64,000 bases of DNA from NCBI GenBank assembly GCA_050294475.1, contig JBNKOE010000001.1, positions 186,001 to 250,000 on the forward strand, written 5' to 3'. A model generated the notes under the pieces. The model did no database searches and was not told the origin of the DNA. It saw only the letters and a list, made by a program, of their open reading frames with translations. Below are positions 19,092 to 27,488 of the stretch, one piece after another (position 1 is the stretch's first letter; each line of letters starts with the position of its first letter). The stretch comes from Thalassobellus sp050294475. GTDB taxonomy: Bacteria > Bacteroidota > Bacteroidia > Flavobacteriales > Flavobacteriaceae. The position numbers and the translations under genes are program-made.

Positions 19092-20188
19092 TATTTATTG
19101 TTTAAAATATTATCAAAAAAAGGCATCAATTTTTCGGCTATTAGCTTATGTTCTTCAACACTTGGGTGGTATAAACATCCATCGACATAAAGTTTATCAA
19201 ACTCAAACAATAAAATGGATTTATCGTAATTTTTGGCAAAATAAGACTGCACATTCTTTAAACACGAAACCAGTAATGTGTTGTTTTCTCCAACTACCAT
19301 GGGACTATTTAGTAAAATGATTTGTGTGTCAGGATAATGACTGTAAACTGTTTTTACAAAGTTTATGTAGTTGGCTGTGTACTTATCTTTATTAAATGAC
19401 AATCTAGGTTTTATGCCATCACCATTTGACAAATCATTTGTTCCTAAACAAATACTAACAAGATCTGGTTTCTTTTCAAAACTATATTTTTTTGAGTTAT
19501 TAGTGTCTAAATATAGGTTTTCATAAACCTGGGGCATAATGGGCTCTTCTATAGCCTCGTCGTTCCAATTTCTATACATTCCTATACCAGATACAGAACT
19601 TAGCATAAAATCTGCTTGTAATGCTCTTGCTACATCTAAACCATAAGAAAAGTATACGTTTTCATGGTCAAAATACTCCCCTTCATCACAAGGTGTTACA
19701 CTTCCATCAGCAACCGCTCCACAAGTAATAGAATCCCCAATAAATTCAATAAAATGTTTTGGTTCCTGCCCCTTATCTAACACTGCTTCAACTTTAATGC
19801 CATCAAATAAAACACCTCCATTGCTTGCTTCTGATTCCTTAATAATTTTTAAAGTATGCGTTTTTTCTTTTGAAGAAACCTCCAATACATAAGATGATAT
19901 AGCTTCACTTTTAATCTTTTTTCTACCAAGGTATATTCCGTCCAGCTCAAAGGCAACATAATTATAAGGAGCTTTTCCTGCCTTTAAAAATACTTCGCAA
20001 TATTCACCAGAAAAATTAATGGACACATACGCTCCTGGCGATATTAAAGTAGCCTCATTTTGACTAAGTTCGTACCTGCCATTATATTGAAAATTCTCGT
20101 TATCTGCGCTATATTTCTTTGGTATTGTTTCATTACAATTAAATACTAATGAAAAAATAAGCATTGAAATAAATTGAATATTCATCAT
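19091..20188 (-). CDS. CE2-family acetyl esterase (SGNH hydrolase with N-terminal jelly roll)
   Basis: A 365-residue lipoprotein (lipobox LVFNC, C18). Residues about 35-140 form a beta-sandwich (YEVSINFSGEYCEVFLKAGK-like, LDGIYLGRKKI), and residues about 145-365 are the SGNH hydrolase: IEFIGDSITCG with catalytic S153, SVSGIGMYRNW, DLVSICLGTNDLSNG and YHPSVEEH with the catalytic His. The order jelly roll then SGNH is that of carbohydrate esterase family 2, whose members deacetylate xylan or mannan. It lies between the GH5 gene (25 bp upstream) and the second esterase (1-nt overlap). Sugar specificity is inferred from the locus. Confidence 0.85.
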   Translation of the reverse strand: MMNIQFISMLIFSLVFNCNETIPKKYSADNENFQYNGRYELSQNEATLISPGAYVSINFSGEYCEVFLKAGKAPYNYVAFELDGIYLGRKKIKSEAISSYVLEVSSKEKTHTLKIIKESEASNGGVLFDGIKVEAVLDKGQEPKHFIEFIGDSITCGAVADGSVTPCDEGEYFDHENVYFSYGLDVARALQADFMLSSVSGIGMYRNWNDEAIEEPIMPQVYENLYLDTNNSKKYSFEKKPDLVSICLGTNDLSNGDGIKPRLSFNKDKYTANYINFVKTVYSHYPDTQIILLNSPMVVGENNTLLVSCLKNVQSYFAKNYDKSILLFEFDKLYVDGCLYHPSVEEHKLIAEKLMPFFDNILNNK

Positions 20189-20213
20189 GTGAGTTTCATT
20201 TATAAAATCTTAA

Positions 20214-21218
20214 TCAATTGTATTTATACTCTTGAAGTTTCTTCTTGAAATAAACACCCTGTCTTGATGGTTTAAAATGCCAACCTTCAAATAATCTTGG
20301 AGCCCATTCTGGATCAAAAACCCATATTACATAGGAAATCCCTTTTTCGTCTGCATAATTGGTAATAGCATCTCCATAAGATTCATCACTTATAACGGGA
20401 TGATGCGCTCCTGAGTCTTCGGGTCCGCAAAATCCTATTTCAGTAAGTATCAAAGGGTATTTTTCTTTAATAAATCCCCAATCTGCTGTCCATTGATCTT
20501 CCCAAGGTTTTTCTCTTTTTTCTGGATACGGGTGACTCACATACGCAATCCCTTTAGCATCAATTGGATTTTCAATAACAGGCGTTAAATCATAAGCCCA
20601 ATTAAACCCTGCTACAAGAGGAATGCCTTCTCCTCCATTAGCCCGAACAATGGTAATTATTTCTTCATTTATTTTCTTCCATACATCCCAAGTTGCAGTA
20701 CCCAAAGTGTTTTGATATGTCGTTGGTTCATTAAATAATTCATAAAAGGCTACGGTTGTGTTCTTCCCATATTTTACAGCAATGGTTCTCCAAAAATCAT
20801 AAGTTTGCTTTAAAGTGGTATCGTACATATCGTCTTGGTACATTTCTGTTTGTAGATTTCCAATACTGTGCCAATCTATAATAACATATAAATTGAGTTC
20901 AGTTGCCCATTTTATACCCTCATCTAGCAGTTTAAGGTAATTTTCCTTACCTCGTTTTGCCCAAGCTGTTGGATGCACTGGAAAACGAACAATATTGGCA
21001 CCCCATTTTTTTATCTCTTTAAAATATGATTTATCCCAATGTCCTTGATTTTCCAATTTATCAGGATCGCTTGTGTTTAAACCTCTAAAAACAATGTTCT
21101 TTCCTTCTTCAGTAACAAAATTGTTCTGGCTTACAGATATTCTATCCAATTTATTTTGTGAAAAGCTAAAAACAGCACACAAAACACAAATCACCACTAA
21201 AAATTTACTTTTATTCAT
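20214..21218 (-). CDS. GH5 family glycoside hydrolase (secreted, subfamily not resolved)
   Basis: A 334-residue protein with a Sec signal (cleavage after about residue 20, FSFSQ) and no lipobox. The GH5 barrel shows NIVFRGLNTSDPD, WGANIVRFPVHPTAW, LYVIIDWHSIG, the acid/base motif VAFYELFNEPT (E164), the strand GIAYVSHPYP and the nucleophile motif LILTEIGFCG (E260), then VIWVFDPEW. This looks more like the cellulase/glucanase side of GH5 than the GH5_7 enzyme at 13.7 kb, so beta-1,4-glucan or glucomannan is a likely target. It is the first gene of the four-gene minus-strand operon. Confidence 0.88.
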   Translation of the reverse strand: MNKSKFLVVICVLCAVFSFSQNKLDRISVSQNNFVTEEGKNIVFRGLNTSDPDKLENQGHWDKSYFKEIKKWGANIVRFPVHPTAWAKRGKENYLKLLDEGIKWATELNLYVIIDWHSIGNLQTEMYQDDMYDTTLKQTYDFWRTIAVKYGKNTTVAFYELFNEPTTYQNTLGTATWDVWKKINEEIITIVRANGGEGIPLVAGFNWAYDLTPVIENPIDAKGIAYVSHPYPEKREKPWEDQWTADWGFIKEKYPLILTEIGFCGPEDSGAHHPVISDESYGDAITNYADEKGISYVIWVFDPEWAPRLFEGWHFKPSRQGVYFKKKLQEYKYN

Positions 21219-21359
21219 TTGTTAAAATTTATCCTTTTGGCTTAACATTAATTCAAAGTAATTTATTCCAAAATAAATTAATATAAAAATAAAAGTGAAT
21301 AATTGACTAAATTTTAAATGTAAATGACAATATTGTATATTAAATAATCACAATTCTTC

Positions 21360-21596
21360 AATCGTTTAGCACATTTCCCTTTCATTGCTCTTCATTTTGG
21401 AAAAAAGATAATCCTGCTCCACCTATTTACGCTACTTCCACTTTTCCTAATTACAGGTGTCAAACCTGCATAACTGCACAATTCACTACCACTTGCAAAA
21501 CGTTCTAAACCATCTGTAAGAACCACCAGCAAAACCTGTAACGTCAAAAACCAAATGACTGATGTCTATTCCAAAATATTTAATATCTTTATTCAT
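21360..21596 (-). pseudogene. IS110-family transposase remnant with large internal deletion
   Basis: From the ATG at 21596 the minus strand reads MNKDIKYFGIDISHLVFDVT, the typical IS110 start with the first DEDD aspartate. Within about 60 bp the reading shifts by one frame into the family's C-terminal part: LVVLTDGLERFASGSELC, then SYAGLTPVIRKSGSSVNR, before decaying near 21,370. About 200 residues between the two parts are missing. The fragment cannot be active. It marks past IS insertion at the edge of the mannan locus. Confidence 0.8.
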
Positions 21597-21923
21597 AAGA
21601 AAATGTTTTTTGAAAGGACAATCTACACGAGTTTCAACGACTTAAAATCAGAAGCTCAAAAGTCTCATAGAACTGTACGAAATCTGTGTAGAAAGAGAGA
21701 GAGTTTTCAATATTAACGAAGTTTAAAGCTTCTGTGTGTATAATAATAACCTTTTTCCTCTCTTTTGTGCTTTCTAATTTATTATCTGATTTAACAAAAA
21801 ACAAACTTAAAACGTGCTAATGAGGCACTACAATGGCTCTCCATAAGACGCGCCTCAATACACCTACACAGTAAACGTTGTGCATCATATTATAAACGGC
21901 ACAATACTAATAGAATAGATAGA
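21597..21923. other. Non-coding stretch, probable IS end plus upstream region of the GH2 gene
   Basis: With the remnant it forms the 705-bp gap between GH5 and GH2. The part next to the transposase start probably contains the IS110 non-coding end. Further on, short hairpins are visible (GTGC-N7-GCAC at about 21813-21827; TTGTGC/GCACAA at about 21878-21904). No -7 box or RNA gene can be supported. Confidence 0.35.
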
Positions 21924-24725
21924 ATGAAAAATAGTTACTTAATTTTATTGATGGTCTTTGCCTTTGTCTCATGTAATACTACTCCGAAAAAGCAATATAG
22001 GACAAATATTGATTTACAAGGACAATGGCAGTTTGCTTTAGATACAGCCAATATTGGAATAGAACAGCAATGGTATCTATCTGACTTAAATGATTCCATT
22101 CATCTACCTGGAACAACCGATTCAAATCAAAAAGGTTTTCACAATCAGGATACAACCACCATGCACCTCAATAGGTTGTATAAATATGAAGGTGTGGCCT
22201 GGTATCGAAAGAAAGTAATAATTCCCGAAAGTTTTAAGGGTAAGCACGTGCAGCTATTTTTGGAACGGACTAAATCGTCAACAATATGGATTGACACTAC
22301 TTTAATTGGAGGATCCCAACTGCTTCAATCGCCACAACAGTTTGATGTTTCTGGTTATTTGACTCCTGGTGAGCACCATATTACTGTTCAGATAAATAAT
22401 GATTTAAAACGGACACCATACGGCAATGTTCACATCTATTCTGACGATACCCAAACCAACTGGAACGGAATTATCGGCCAGATTTATTTAGAGGCTTCGT
22501 CTAAAACATTTATTTCAAACCTCCAGGTGTATCCTGATATCGACAATCAGAAGATTGATGTTGAGTTAGAAACAGACAATCAATTGAATTTTGATATGCT
22601 GGATATTGAACTTCTGGTTAATAAAACAGTTAATGGCAAAACAACAAAGTTAAAGTCCCAAAAAATTAAGACTGCTTATCAATCTAAAATAAAGCTGGAG
22701 TATATATTCGGTGAGCCCAGCAGCTTATGGGATGAATACGAACAACCTATCTATCATTTAACAGCCATTATATCGAATGGAAATAGTATGGATACAAAAA
22801 CGGTTGCTTTCGGTATGCGTAAGTTTGAAGTCAACGGAACACAGTTCGCTATAAACGGACGTACTACTTTTTTAAGAGGAAAGCATGAAGCTGCGGTTTT
22901 TCCGCTTACCGGACATCCACCGATGACTGTTGACGAATGGGTACGAGTTTATAAAATTGCCAAATCATACGGTATCAACCATTATCGTTTTCACTCGTAT
23001 TGTCCTCCTGAAGCGGCTTTTACTGCTGCCGATAAAGAAGGTATCTATATCCAGGCTGAGTTACCTTTCTGGGGAGGATTGGAATCTGACACCATTGCAC
23101 AAATGTTGAAAGAAGAAGGTATGGCCATGTTGAAAGCTTATGCCAATCACCCCTCATTTGTAATGTTTTCGCCAGGTAATGAAATATGGAGTGGTCACGA
23201 CAAAGTGGAAAAAAATATCCTTGCATTTAAGGGATATGACCACCGCCCACTTTATACAATGGGGTCCAATAACAATATTGGTTTTATGGCACCCCGGGAG
23301 TATTGCGATTTTTTTGTGGGTGCCAGAACGCCATTCAAAGGCGACACAATACTGACACACACTAGGCTCACCCACGCTTACGCAGATTCCAGAGAAGGCG
23401 GGATATTAAACACCCAAACACCTTCAACAGAAGTTAATTTTGATTATCCGGTTTCTCAGCTTTCCATACCTATAGTAAGCCACGAAGTTGGGCAATATCA
23501 GATATTTCCTGATTATAATGAGATAGACAAATACACCGGGGTTTTACGTGCATGGAACCTGGAAGTTTTTCGTAACAGACTCAATAAAGCAGGAATGGGC
23601 AGAATGGACAGTGCATTTCATAAAGCTTCCGGAGCTTGGGCGGCACTTTGTTACAAAGCCGAAATGGAAGCAGCCATGCGTACAAAAGGATTGGCCGGTT
23701 TTCAATTGCTCGATTTGCAGGACTTTCCCGGACAAGGTACTGCCCTTGTTGGTATTCTCGATGCTTTTATGGATAGTAAAAATGTTGTTACACCTAAAGT
23801 TTGGAAACAATCATGCAATGATGTGGTATTGCTACTTGAATTCCCCAAGTTTTGCTGGACAAACAACGAAAATTTTCAGGCCAAAGTAATGGTGGCCAAT
23901 TACTCCAATAAAACAATAAACAGTGCTCTTAATTGGGAAATCAGAAATCAGGACGGAACAATTCTTCACAAGGAAACTTTCCCGGATTCAAGACTTATAA
24001 ATGGAGGTTTATCCAGGATTGGAGATTTAAATGCTGAGCTTTCATCAATAACCAAAGCTGAAAAACTAACGGTAAATGTTTCGATTCCAGATACGGAATA
24101 CAGTAACTCATATCCTATTTGGGTTTATCCTTCAAAAGCGACTATTAAAGTACCCGATGATATAATTGTTGCAGAAGAATTAAACAATCAGGTGCTTACA
24201 GCATTACAAAATGGTGCTAAAGTCTTGTTATTTCCCCAAACTGCAGATATTCAAAAAAATAGTTTTCCGGGGCATTTCCCCCCTGAATTCTGGAACTATG
24301 GCATGTTTAAAGGCATAAGCGAGTGGGCAAAGAAACCTGTGTCGCCAGGTACTTTAGGTATATTAACAGACGCAAAGCACCCTCTATTTAATACATTCCC
24401 AACAGATGATTATACCAATTGGCAGTGGTTCTCCATTATTAAAGCCAGTAATTCCCTGATTTTGGACAACACTTCCAGTGATTATTTACCTATAGTTCAA
24501 GTAATTGACAATTTGGAGCGCAACCACAAATTGGGATTAATTTTTGAATTTGAAGTGGGCAACGGAAAGTTGCTGATTTGTATGTCTCAGCTGAATAAAA
24601 TTAAAGATAGACCGGAAGCTATTCAACTTTATCAATCGATTATTAACTATATGGAGTCTGATAACTTTAATCCAAATTACAAATTAAGAATTGAGGAGTT
24701 AGGTCTGTTATTTCAAAAAAAATAG
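21924..24725 (+). CDS. GH2 family glycoside hydrolase lipoprotein (beta-galactosidase/mannosidase-like)
   Basis: A 933-residue protein with lipoprotein signal (lipobox FVSC, C17). The N-terminal sugar-binding jelly roll (LQGQWQFALDT to HHITVQINNDL, about 30-160) is followed by an Ig-like domain and the TIM barrel from about 300 (FEVNGTQFAINGRTTFLRGK). Acid/base is in MFSPGNEIWSG (E420) and the nucleophile in IVSHEVGQYQIFPD (E521), 101 residues apart. A long C-terminal part from about 640 resembles extra beta domains plus a GATase-like fold. Substrate is not clear: beta-galactosyl side chains of galactomannan or another beta-linked sugar. Codons with G or C at the third position look commoner than in neighbours. 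Its last 27 codons are present again at 27,038. Confidence 0.85.
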   Translation: MKNSYLILLMVFAFVSCNTTPKKQYRTNIDLQGQWQFALDTANIGIEQQWYLSDLNDSIHLPGTTDSNQKGFHNQDTTTMHLNRLYKYEGVAWYRKKVIIPESFKGKHVQLFLERTKSSTIWIDTTLIGGSQLLQSPQQFDVSGYLTPGEHHITVQINNDLKRTPYGNVHIYSDDTQTNWNGIIGQIYLEASSKTFISNLQVYPDIDNQKIDVELETDNQLNFDMLDIELLVNKTVNGKTTKLKSQKIKTAYQSKIKLEYIFGEPSSLWDEYEQPIYHLTAIISNGNSMDTKTVAFGMRKFEVNGTQFAINGRTTFLRGKHEAAVFPLTGHPPMTVDEWVRVYKIAKSYGINHYRFHSYCPPEAAFTAADKEGIYIQAELPFWGGLESDTIAQMLKEEGMAMLKAYANHPSFVMFSPGNEIWSGHDKVEKNILAFKGYDHRPLYTMGSNNNIGFMAPREYCDFFVGARTPFKGDTILTHTRLTHAYADSREGGILNTQTPSTEVNFDYPVSQLSIPIVSHEVGQYQIFPDYNEIDKYTGVLRAWNLEVFRNRLNKAGMGRMDSAFHKASGAWAALCYKAEMEAAMRTKGLAGFQLLDLQDFPGQGTALVGILDAFMDSKNVVTPKVWKQSCNDVVLLLEFPKFCWTNNENFQAKVMVANYSNKTINSALNWEIRNQDGTILHKETFPDSRLINGGLSRIGDLNAELSSITKAEKLTVNVSIPDTEYSNSYPIWVYPSKATIKVPDDIIVAEELNNQVLTALQNGAKVLLFPQTADIQKNSFPGHFPPEFWNYGMFKGISEWAKKPVSPGTLGILTDAKHPLFNTFPTDDYTNWQWFSIIKASNSLILDNTSSDYLPIVQVIDNLERNHKLGLIFEFEVGNGKLLICMSQLNKIKDRPEAIQLYQSIINYMESDNFNPNYKLRIEELGLLFQKK

Positions 24726-24780
24726 TGGAATTACAACCTTTACTCTCACATAAAATTCAAGACCGTTTGTTACAAAACAG
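24645..24780 (+). repeat. GH2 3'-end repeat, copy 1 (136 bp)
   Basis: Spans the last 27 codons of the GH2 gene and 55 bp downstream. It aligns without gaps to 27038-27173, with nine mismatches by eye (about 93% identity). Confidence 0.9.
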
Positions 24781-24885
24781 AACGCTGTTTTTTAATGTTA
24801 TTTGTTCACTCTTACCGCCACTAGTTTTGGAAACTAGCGGTAGCACATACTAGGGAACAGCGGGGGATAATTTATACTTCATAGC

Positions 24886-24915
24886 TGCGTGTAAAAAATG
24901 TTACACGCATTTTTT
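24886..24915 (+). terminator. Intrinsic terminator downstream of GH2
   Basis: TGCGTGTAA pairs perfectly with TTACACGCA around a 6-nt loop, followed by TTTTTTG. It lies 160 bp after the GH2 stop. Confidence 0.8.
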
Positions 24916-25403
24916 GTTATATCAAAGTAAATTTTGATAAACTTTAAAATATTAAACATCTACACAAACCCCTTATATAAGGCTATATAGAAGTATTTAT
25001 TATATAGTAGTAAATCATAGGTTCACTTACCTCTCTCTCCGCTGAGTGAGAAATCACTTTAAAGTAAAGCCCTGTATGTAATTTTATTGCAAAATACTTT
25101 GCAATAAGAGGCAAAAAAAAACGTAGTTTTTGAGCGGACTTATCGAGGATTAATTTTCTCCCCACAGTCCTCGATTTACAGTTAAAAACACTCTATACTA
25201 CGCTCCATTCCTCGGTTTTGAATCATTAAATTCGCTCTCTTTTAATTGATTAAAAGTATGCATCCCTAATATTAAAGGACGCTTCCACTCTTCTATGAAG
25301 GTTCATAGAGGGGGCTTTCGGCAATCATAAAAACCACTATTACTTCTGCTATGAATAAAAATGCTCTTTTTGAACAGAAATAATCTCAGATAAAGAATGT
25401 CAT
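24916..25403. other. Non-coding stretch between GH2 and the orphan lipoprotein
   Basis: About 490 bp with no gene I can support. A 60-codon minus-strand frame (24983-25165) has no recognisable motif and no start context. The patch at 25,290-25,330 is more GC-rich than its surroundings and may be a decayed mobile-element end, but this is not shown by anything I can name. Confidence 0.3.
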
Positions 25404-26744
25404 TTATTCATTCTCTGTAAAGTCCTGGAGGTTGATTACTCTATTGTAGGTAGATACAAATTCCTTTCCATCAAATATGGCGGGAGAAAACCAGGTGGTT
25501 CCCGACATATCATTCTCCAGAAGCAGAACAGGTTTTTTGTTGACCATAAGGGCAGTAGGGATCATATCCAAGATGTACAATCTTGGGTTAGCTAAATCTA
25601 ATAGTTCAACTTTATTTGAATCTATTTCAAAAATACAATAGCTTGCAGTATGAGTTTCGTTCAGAAAGGAATAGAAAGCATAGGTTGTATTATAAGGTTC
25701 TTCTATTCGAATACCACCAAATTTGTAATCTTCTGCTGCTTCAAAATGATGATGCTTGTGTATAGAGTCGAGCAATGATGAATCCTGAACCTTACTGTAA
25801 GTAAACGGATATAATAGTTGATCTACCTCACCGTTAATCCCATAGAATTCTGTACCTGTTAGACCCTGAGGTTTCTCCAGAAATGCAATAAACTCATTAT
25901 ATTTAGGGTCACTATAATATTCGATTCGTTTAATTGAGGATGTACCTAACGCAACATGCTCATTATTAAATATCATGATTCCGTCTAACAATTCCATATC
26001 AAAATATTGCTCAGCGATACCCAATGGTAATCTTCTTCTGAGAATCGTATCATTTATGTAGACTAAAGAATCTAGGGATTGCAATAAAGAGTCAGGGAAT
26101 CTCATCCCATACTTTTTCTTAAGCCACAGATGCATATAAATTTCATCAGTAGCAGGGAAGTAATGGATTTTATCAACCAGTATTTTATCTGCTTTCTGAT
26201 GACAATAAGATGCAGAAGTATCTGAGGGAGAAGCCTGATCATCAGCACTGACTCCTGTGGAAGAATGTTCTTTTTCTTCCATTGTCTGCACGTCATCACA
26301 GTGGGCTCGTGCGGCTCGTTTTATAAACCCATCCATGTATAATTTACTCCACGCATTTACATCAGAAGTGCCTATTGCAGGAATTTCATCTTTCAACCGA
26401 ATGAACGCCCCGGAACCAGATTCATCGATAATGGTAATATGATTGTCATCTTTAACAGCAAAAGTTAATACCACGGATTTTCCTCGCAGGTCAACATTGA
26501 GGCCTTCGGTGATTATAAGTCTTTGCTCTTCGATATCACTTTTGTAAAGTGCGATTTTAGTTTCATGGCTTCCCGATTCAGAGTCTGATACAGCTTTTGA
26601 AATGTAATATTCGGAGATGTTCCATTCTTCGTATGTCCCGTTATTATTGCATTGGTACCATGTGCCAATGACCGAATTGCTTTTTTTATTTTGACAGGCT
26701 ATTATTAGTAGTCCTGAAAGGAACAAGACGAAGTTTTTTTTCAT
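25404..26744 (-). CDS. Unrecognised lipoprotein
   Basis: The start is placed at the ATG at 26744 (MKKNFVLFLSGLLIIAC), giving 446 residues; an in-frame start seven codons upstream would spoil the signal peptide. Lipobox IIAC puts the lipidated Cys at about 17, followed by QNKKSNS. The N-terminal part (VIGTWYQCNNNGTYEEWNIS) resembles lipocalin-like domains that open with a GTW motif; this is only a resemblance. The middle (about 155-180) is a polar, low-complexity linker. The remainder is a beta-rich domain with no motif I know. It stands alone between the two copies of the GH2 3' end, and its sequence is richer in G and C than the flanking spacers. Function unknown; it may have come in with the rearrangement. 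Confidence 0.75.
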   Translation of the reverse strand: MKKNFVLFLSGLLIIACQNKKSNSVIGTWYQCNNNGTYEEWNISEYYISKAVSDSESGSHETKIALYKSDIEEQRLIITEGLNVDLRGKSVVLTFAVKDDNHITIIDESGSGAFIRLKDEIPAIGTSDVNAWSKLYMDGFIKRAARAHCDDVQTMEEKEHSSTGVSADDQASPSDTSASYCHQKADKILVDKIHYFPATDEIYMHLWLKKKYGMRFPDSLLQSLDSLVYINDTILRRRLPLGIAEQYFDMELLDGIMIFNNEHVALGTSSIKRIEYYSDPKYNEFIAFLEKPQGLTGTEFYGINGEVDQLLYPFTYSKVQDSSLLDSIHKHHHFEAAEDYKFGGIRIEEPYNTTYAFYSFLNETHTASYCIFEIDSNKVELLDLANPRLYILDMIPTALMVNKKPVLLLENDMSGTTWFSPAIFDGKEFVSTYNRVINLQDFTENE

Positions 26745-26765
26745 ATTAGCGCTTATTGTGGGCAT

Positions 26766-27037
26766 TTGATGCTACGAAATTAACAAATAAGAGGTGTATT
26801 GTTTGCAGATTATTCTATATTTATTCGGGAAGCTGGAAATGCGCAAAAAAAACACTCATCTTTAAACAATATATATTACTGAACATTAAGATTTTAAATT
26901 GAATGGCAACTATCTTTAAGGTACTCTTTTAACACAAGTTAGTGTTAAAAAATGCCTGATTTCACTTCGCACCCCCCTATGAATAATTTGGGGGTAATCA
27001 ATTGAATATGTTTTTCACACAAAAAAGCCGGGCGATA
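26766..27037. other. Non-coding stretch upstream of the orphan lipoprotein
   Basis: With the following repeat it makes a 567-bp gap up to the tRNA. I see no ORF, no clear -7 box and no RNA gene. It contains a C-rich/G-rich patch at about 26970-26995 that forms no convincing hairpin. Confidence 0.3.
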
Positions 27038-27118
27038 AACTATATGGATTCTGATAACTTTAATCCAGATTATAAGTTAAAAATTGAGGAGTTAGATCTG
27101 TTATTTCAAAAAAAATAG
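27038..27118 (+). pseudogene. 3' fragment of a GH2 paralogue
   Basis: The frame reads NYMDSDNFNPDYKLKIEELD then LLFQKK and the TAG at 27116, matching the GH2 C-terminus (NYMESDNFNPNYKLRIEELG). Nothing upstream of 27,038 continues the gene. The differences include amino-acid changes, so this is either the tail of a diverged second GH2 gene that was deleted or a partial duplication. Confidence 0.8.
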
Positions 27119-27173
27119 TGGAATTACTACTTTTACTCTCACATAAAATTCAAGACCGTTTGTTATAAAACAG
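27038..27173 (+). repeat. GH2 3'-end repeat, copy 2 (136 bp)
   Basis: Gapless match to 24645-24780 with nine differences by eye, covering both the coding end and 55 bp of downstream sequence. The copies lie 2,393 bp apart in direct orientation. Confidence 0.9.
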
Positions 27174-27283
27174 GTCATTGAAGATGTTTAATTCTGTCAT
27201 AATATTTCATTTTTAAATTAAACTTTAAAAACAAAAGCCACAACTTTTTGATTTGACCCCTAAATACGGACTAAAAAAGACAA

Positions 27284-27330
27284 TAAAAAAAATGCAACAA
27301 ACTAATATTTAGCAAGTTGCATTTTTATTT
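27284..27330. terminator. Bidirectional terminator beside tRNA-Arg
   Basis: AAATGCAAC (27290-27298) pairs with GTTGCATTT (27316-27324). The plus strand continues TTATTT and the minus strand ends in a run of T, directly after the 3' end of the tRNA (27333). It most likely ends the tRNA transcript. Confidence 0.75.
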
Positions 27331-27332
27331 AG

Positions 27333-27406
27333 TGACCTCGACAGGATTCAAACCTGTAACCTCTTGAGCCGTAATCAAGTGCGCTATTCAGTTGCGCCAC
27401 GAGGCC
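27333..27406 (-). tRNA. tRNA-Arg (anticodon ACG)
   Basis: A 74-nt cloverleaf on the minus strand: acceptor GGCCTCG / CGAGGTC with discriminator A, D arm GCGC..GCGC, anticodon stem CTTGA / TCAAG around the loop TTACGGC (anticodon ACG), and T arm with GGTTTGAATCC. CCA is not encoded. It marks the right border of the carbohydrate region. Confidence 0.95.
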
Positions 27407-27476
27407 ATTTTTATGGCTGCAAATATAGTATTTTTATTAAAACTACTCCAAATAATTAAATCAATTTTTAAATTAT

Positions 27477-27484
27477 TATTTTTG
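27477..27484 (+). promoter_or_regulatory. -7 box of the Crp/Fnr gene
   Basis: TATTTTTG fits TAnnTTTG but ends only 4 bp before the ATG at 27489, so the transcript would start at or next to the start codon. The consensus is easy to meet in such AT-rich sequence. Confidence 0.4.
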
Positions 27485-27488
27485 ATTT

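Noticed and set aside
21870..21910. Another cassette boundary before GH2 (AACGTTGTGC ... GCACAAT).
   Set aside because: No complementary partner core was found after the GH2 gene and the hairpin is short, so the cassette logic seen at 43-44 kb is not met.
24983..25165. A 60-residue frame on the minus strand between GH2 and the lipoprotein.
   Set aside because: No recognisable motif, no start context and a composition like spacer DNA; it could be IS debris but nothing supports a gene.
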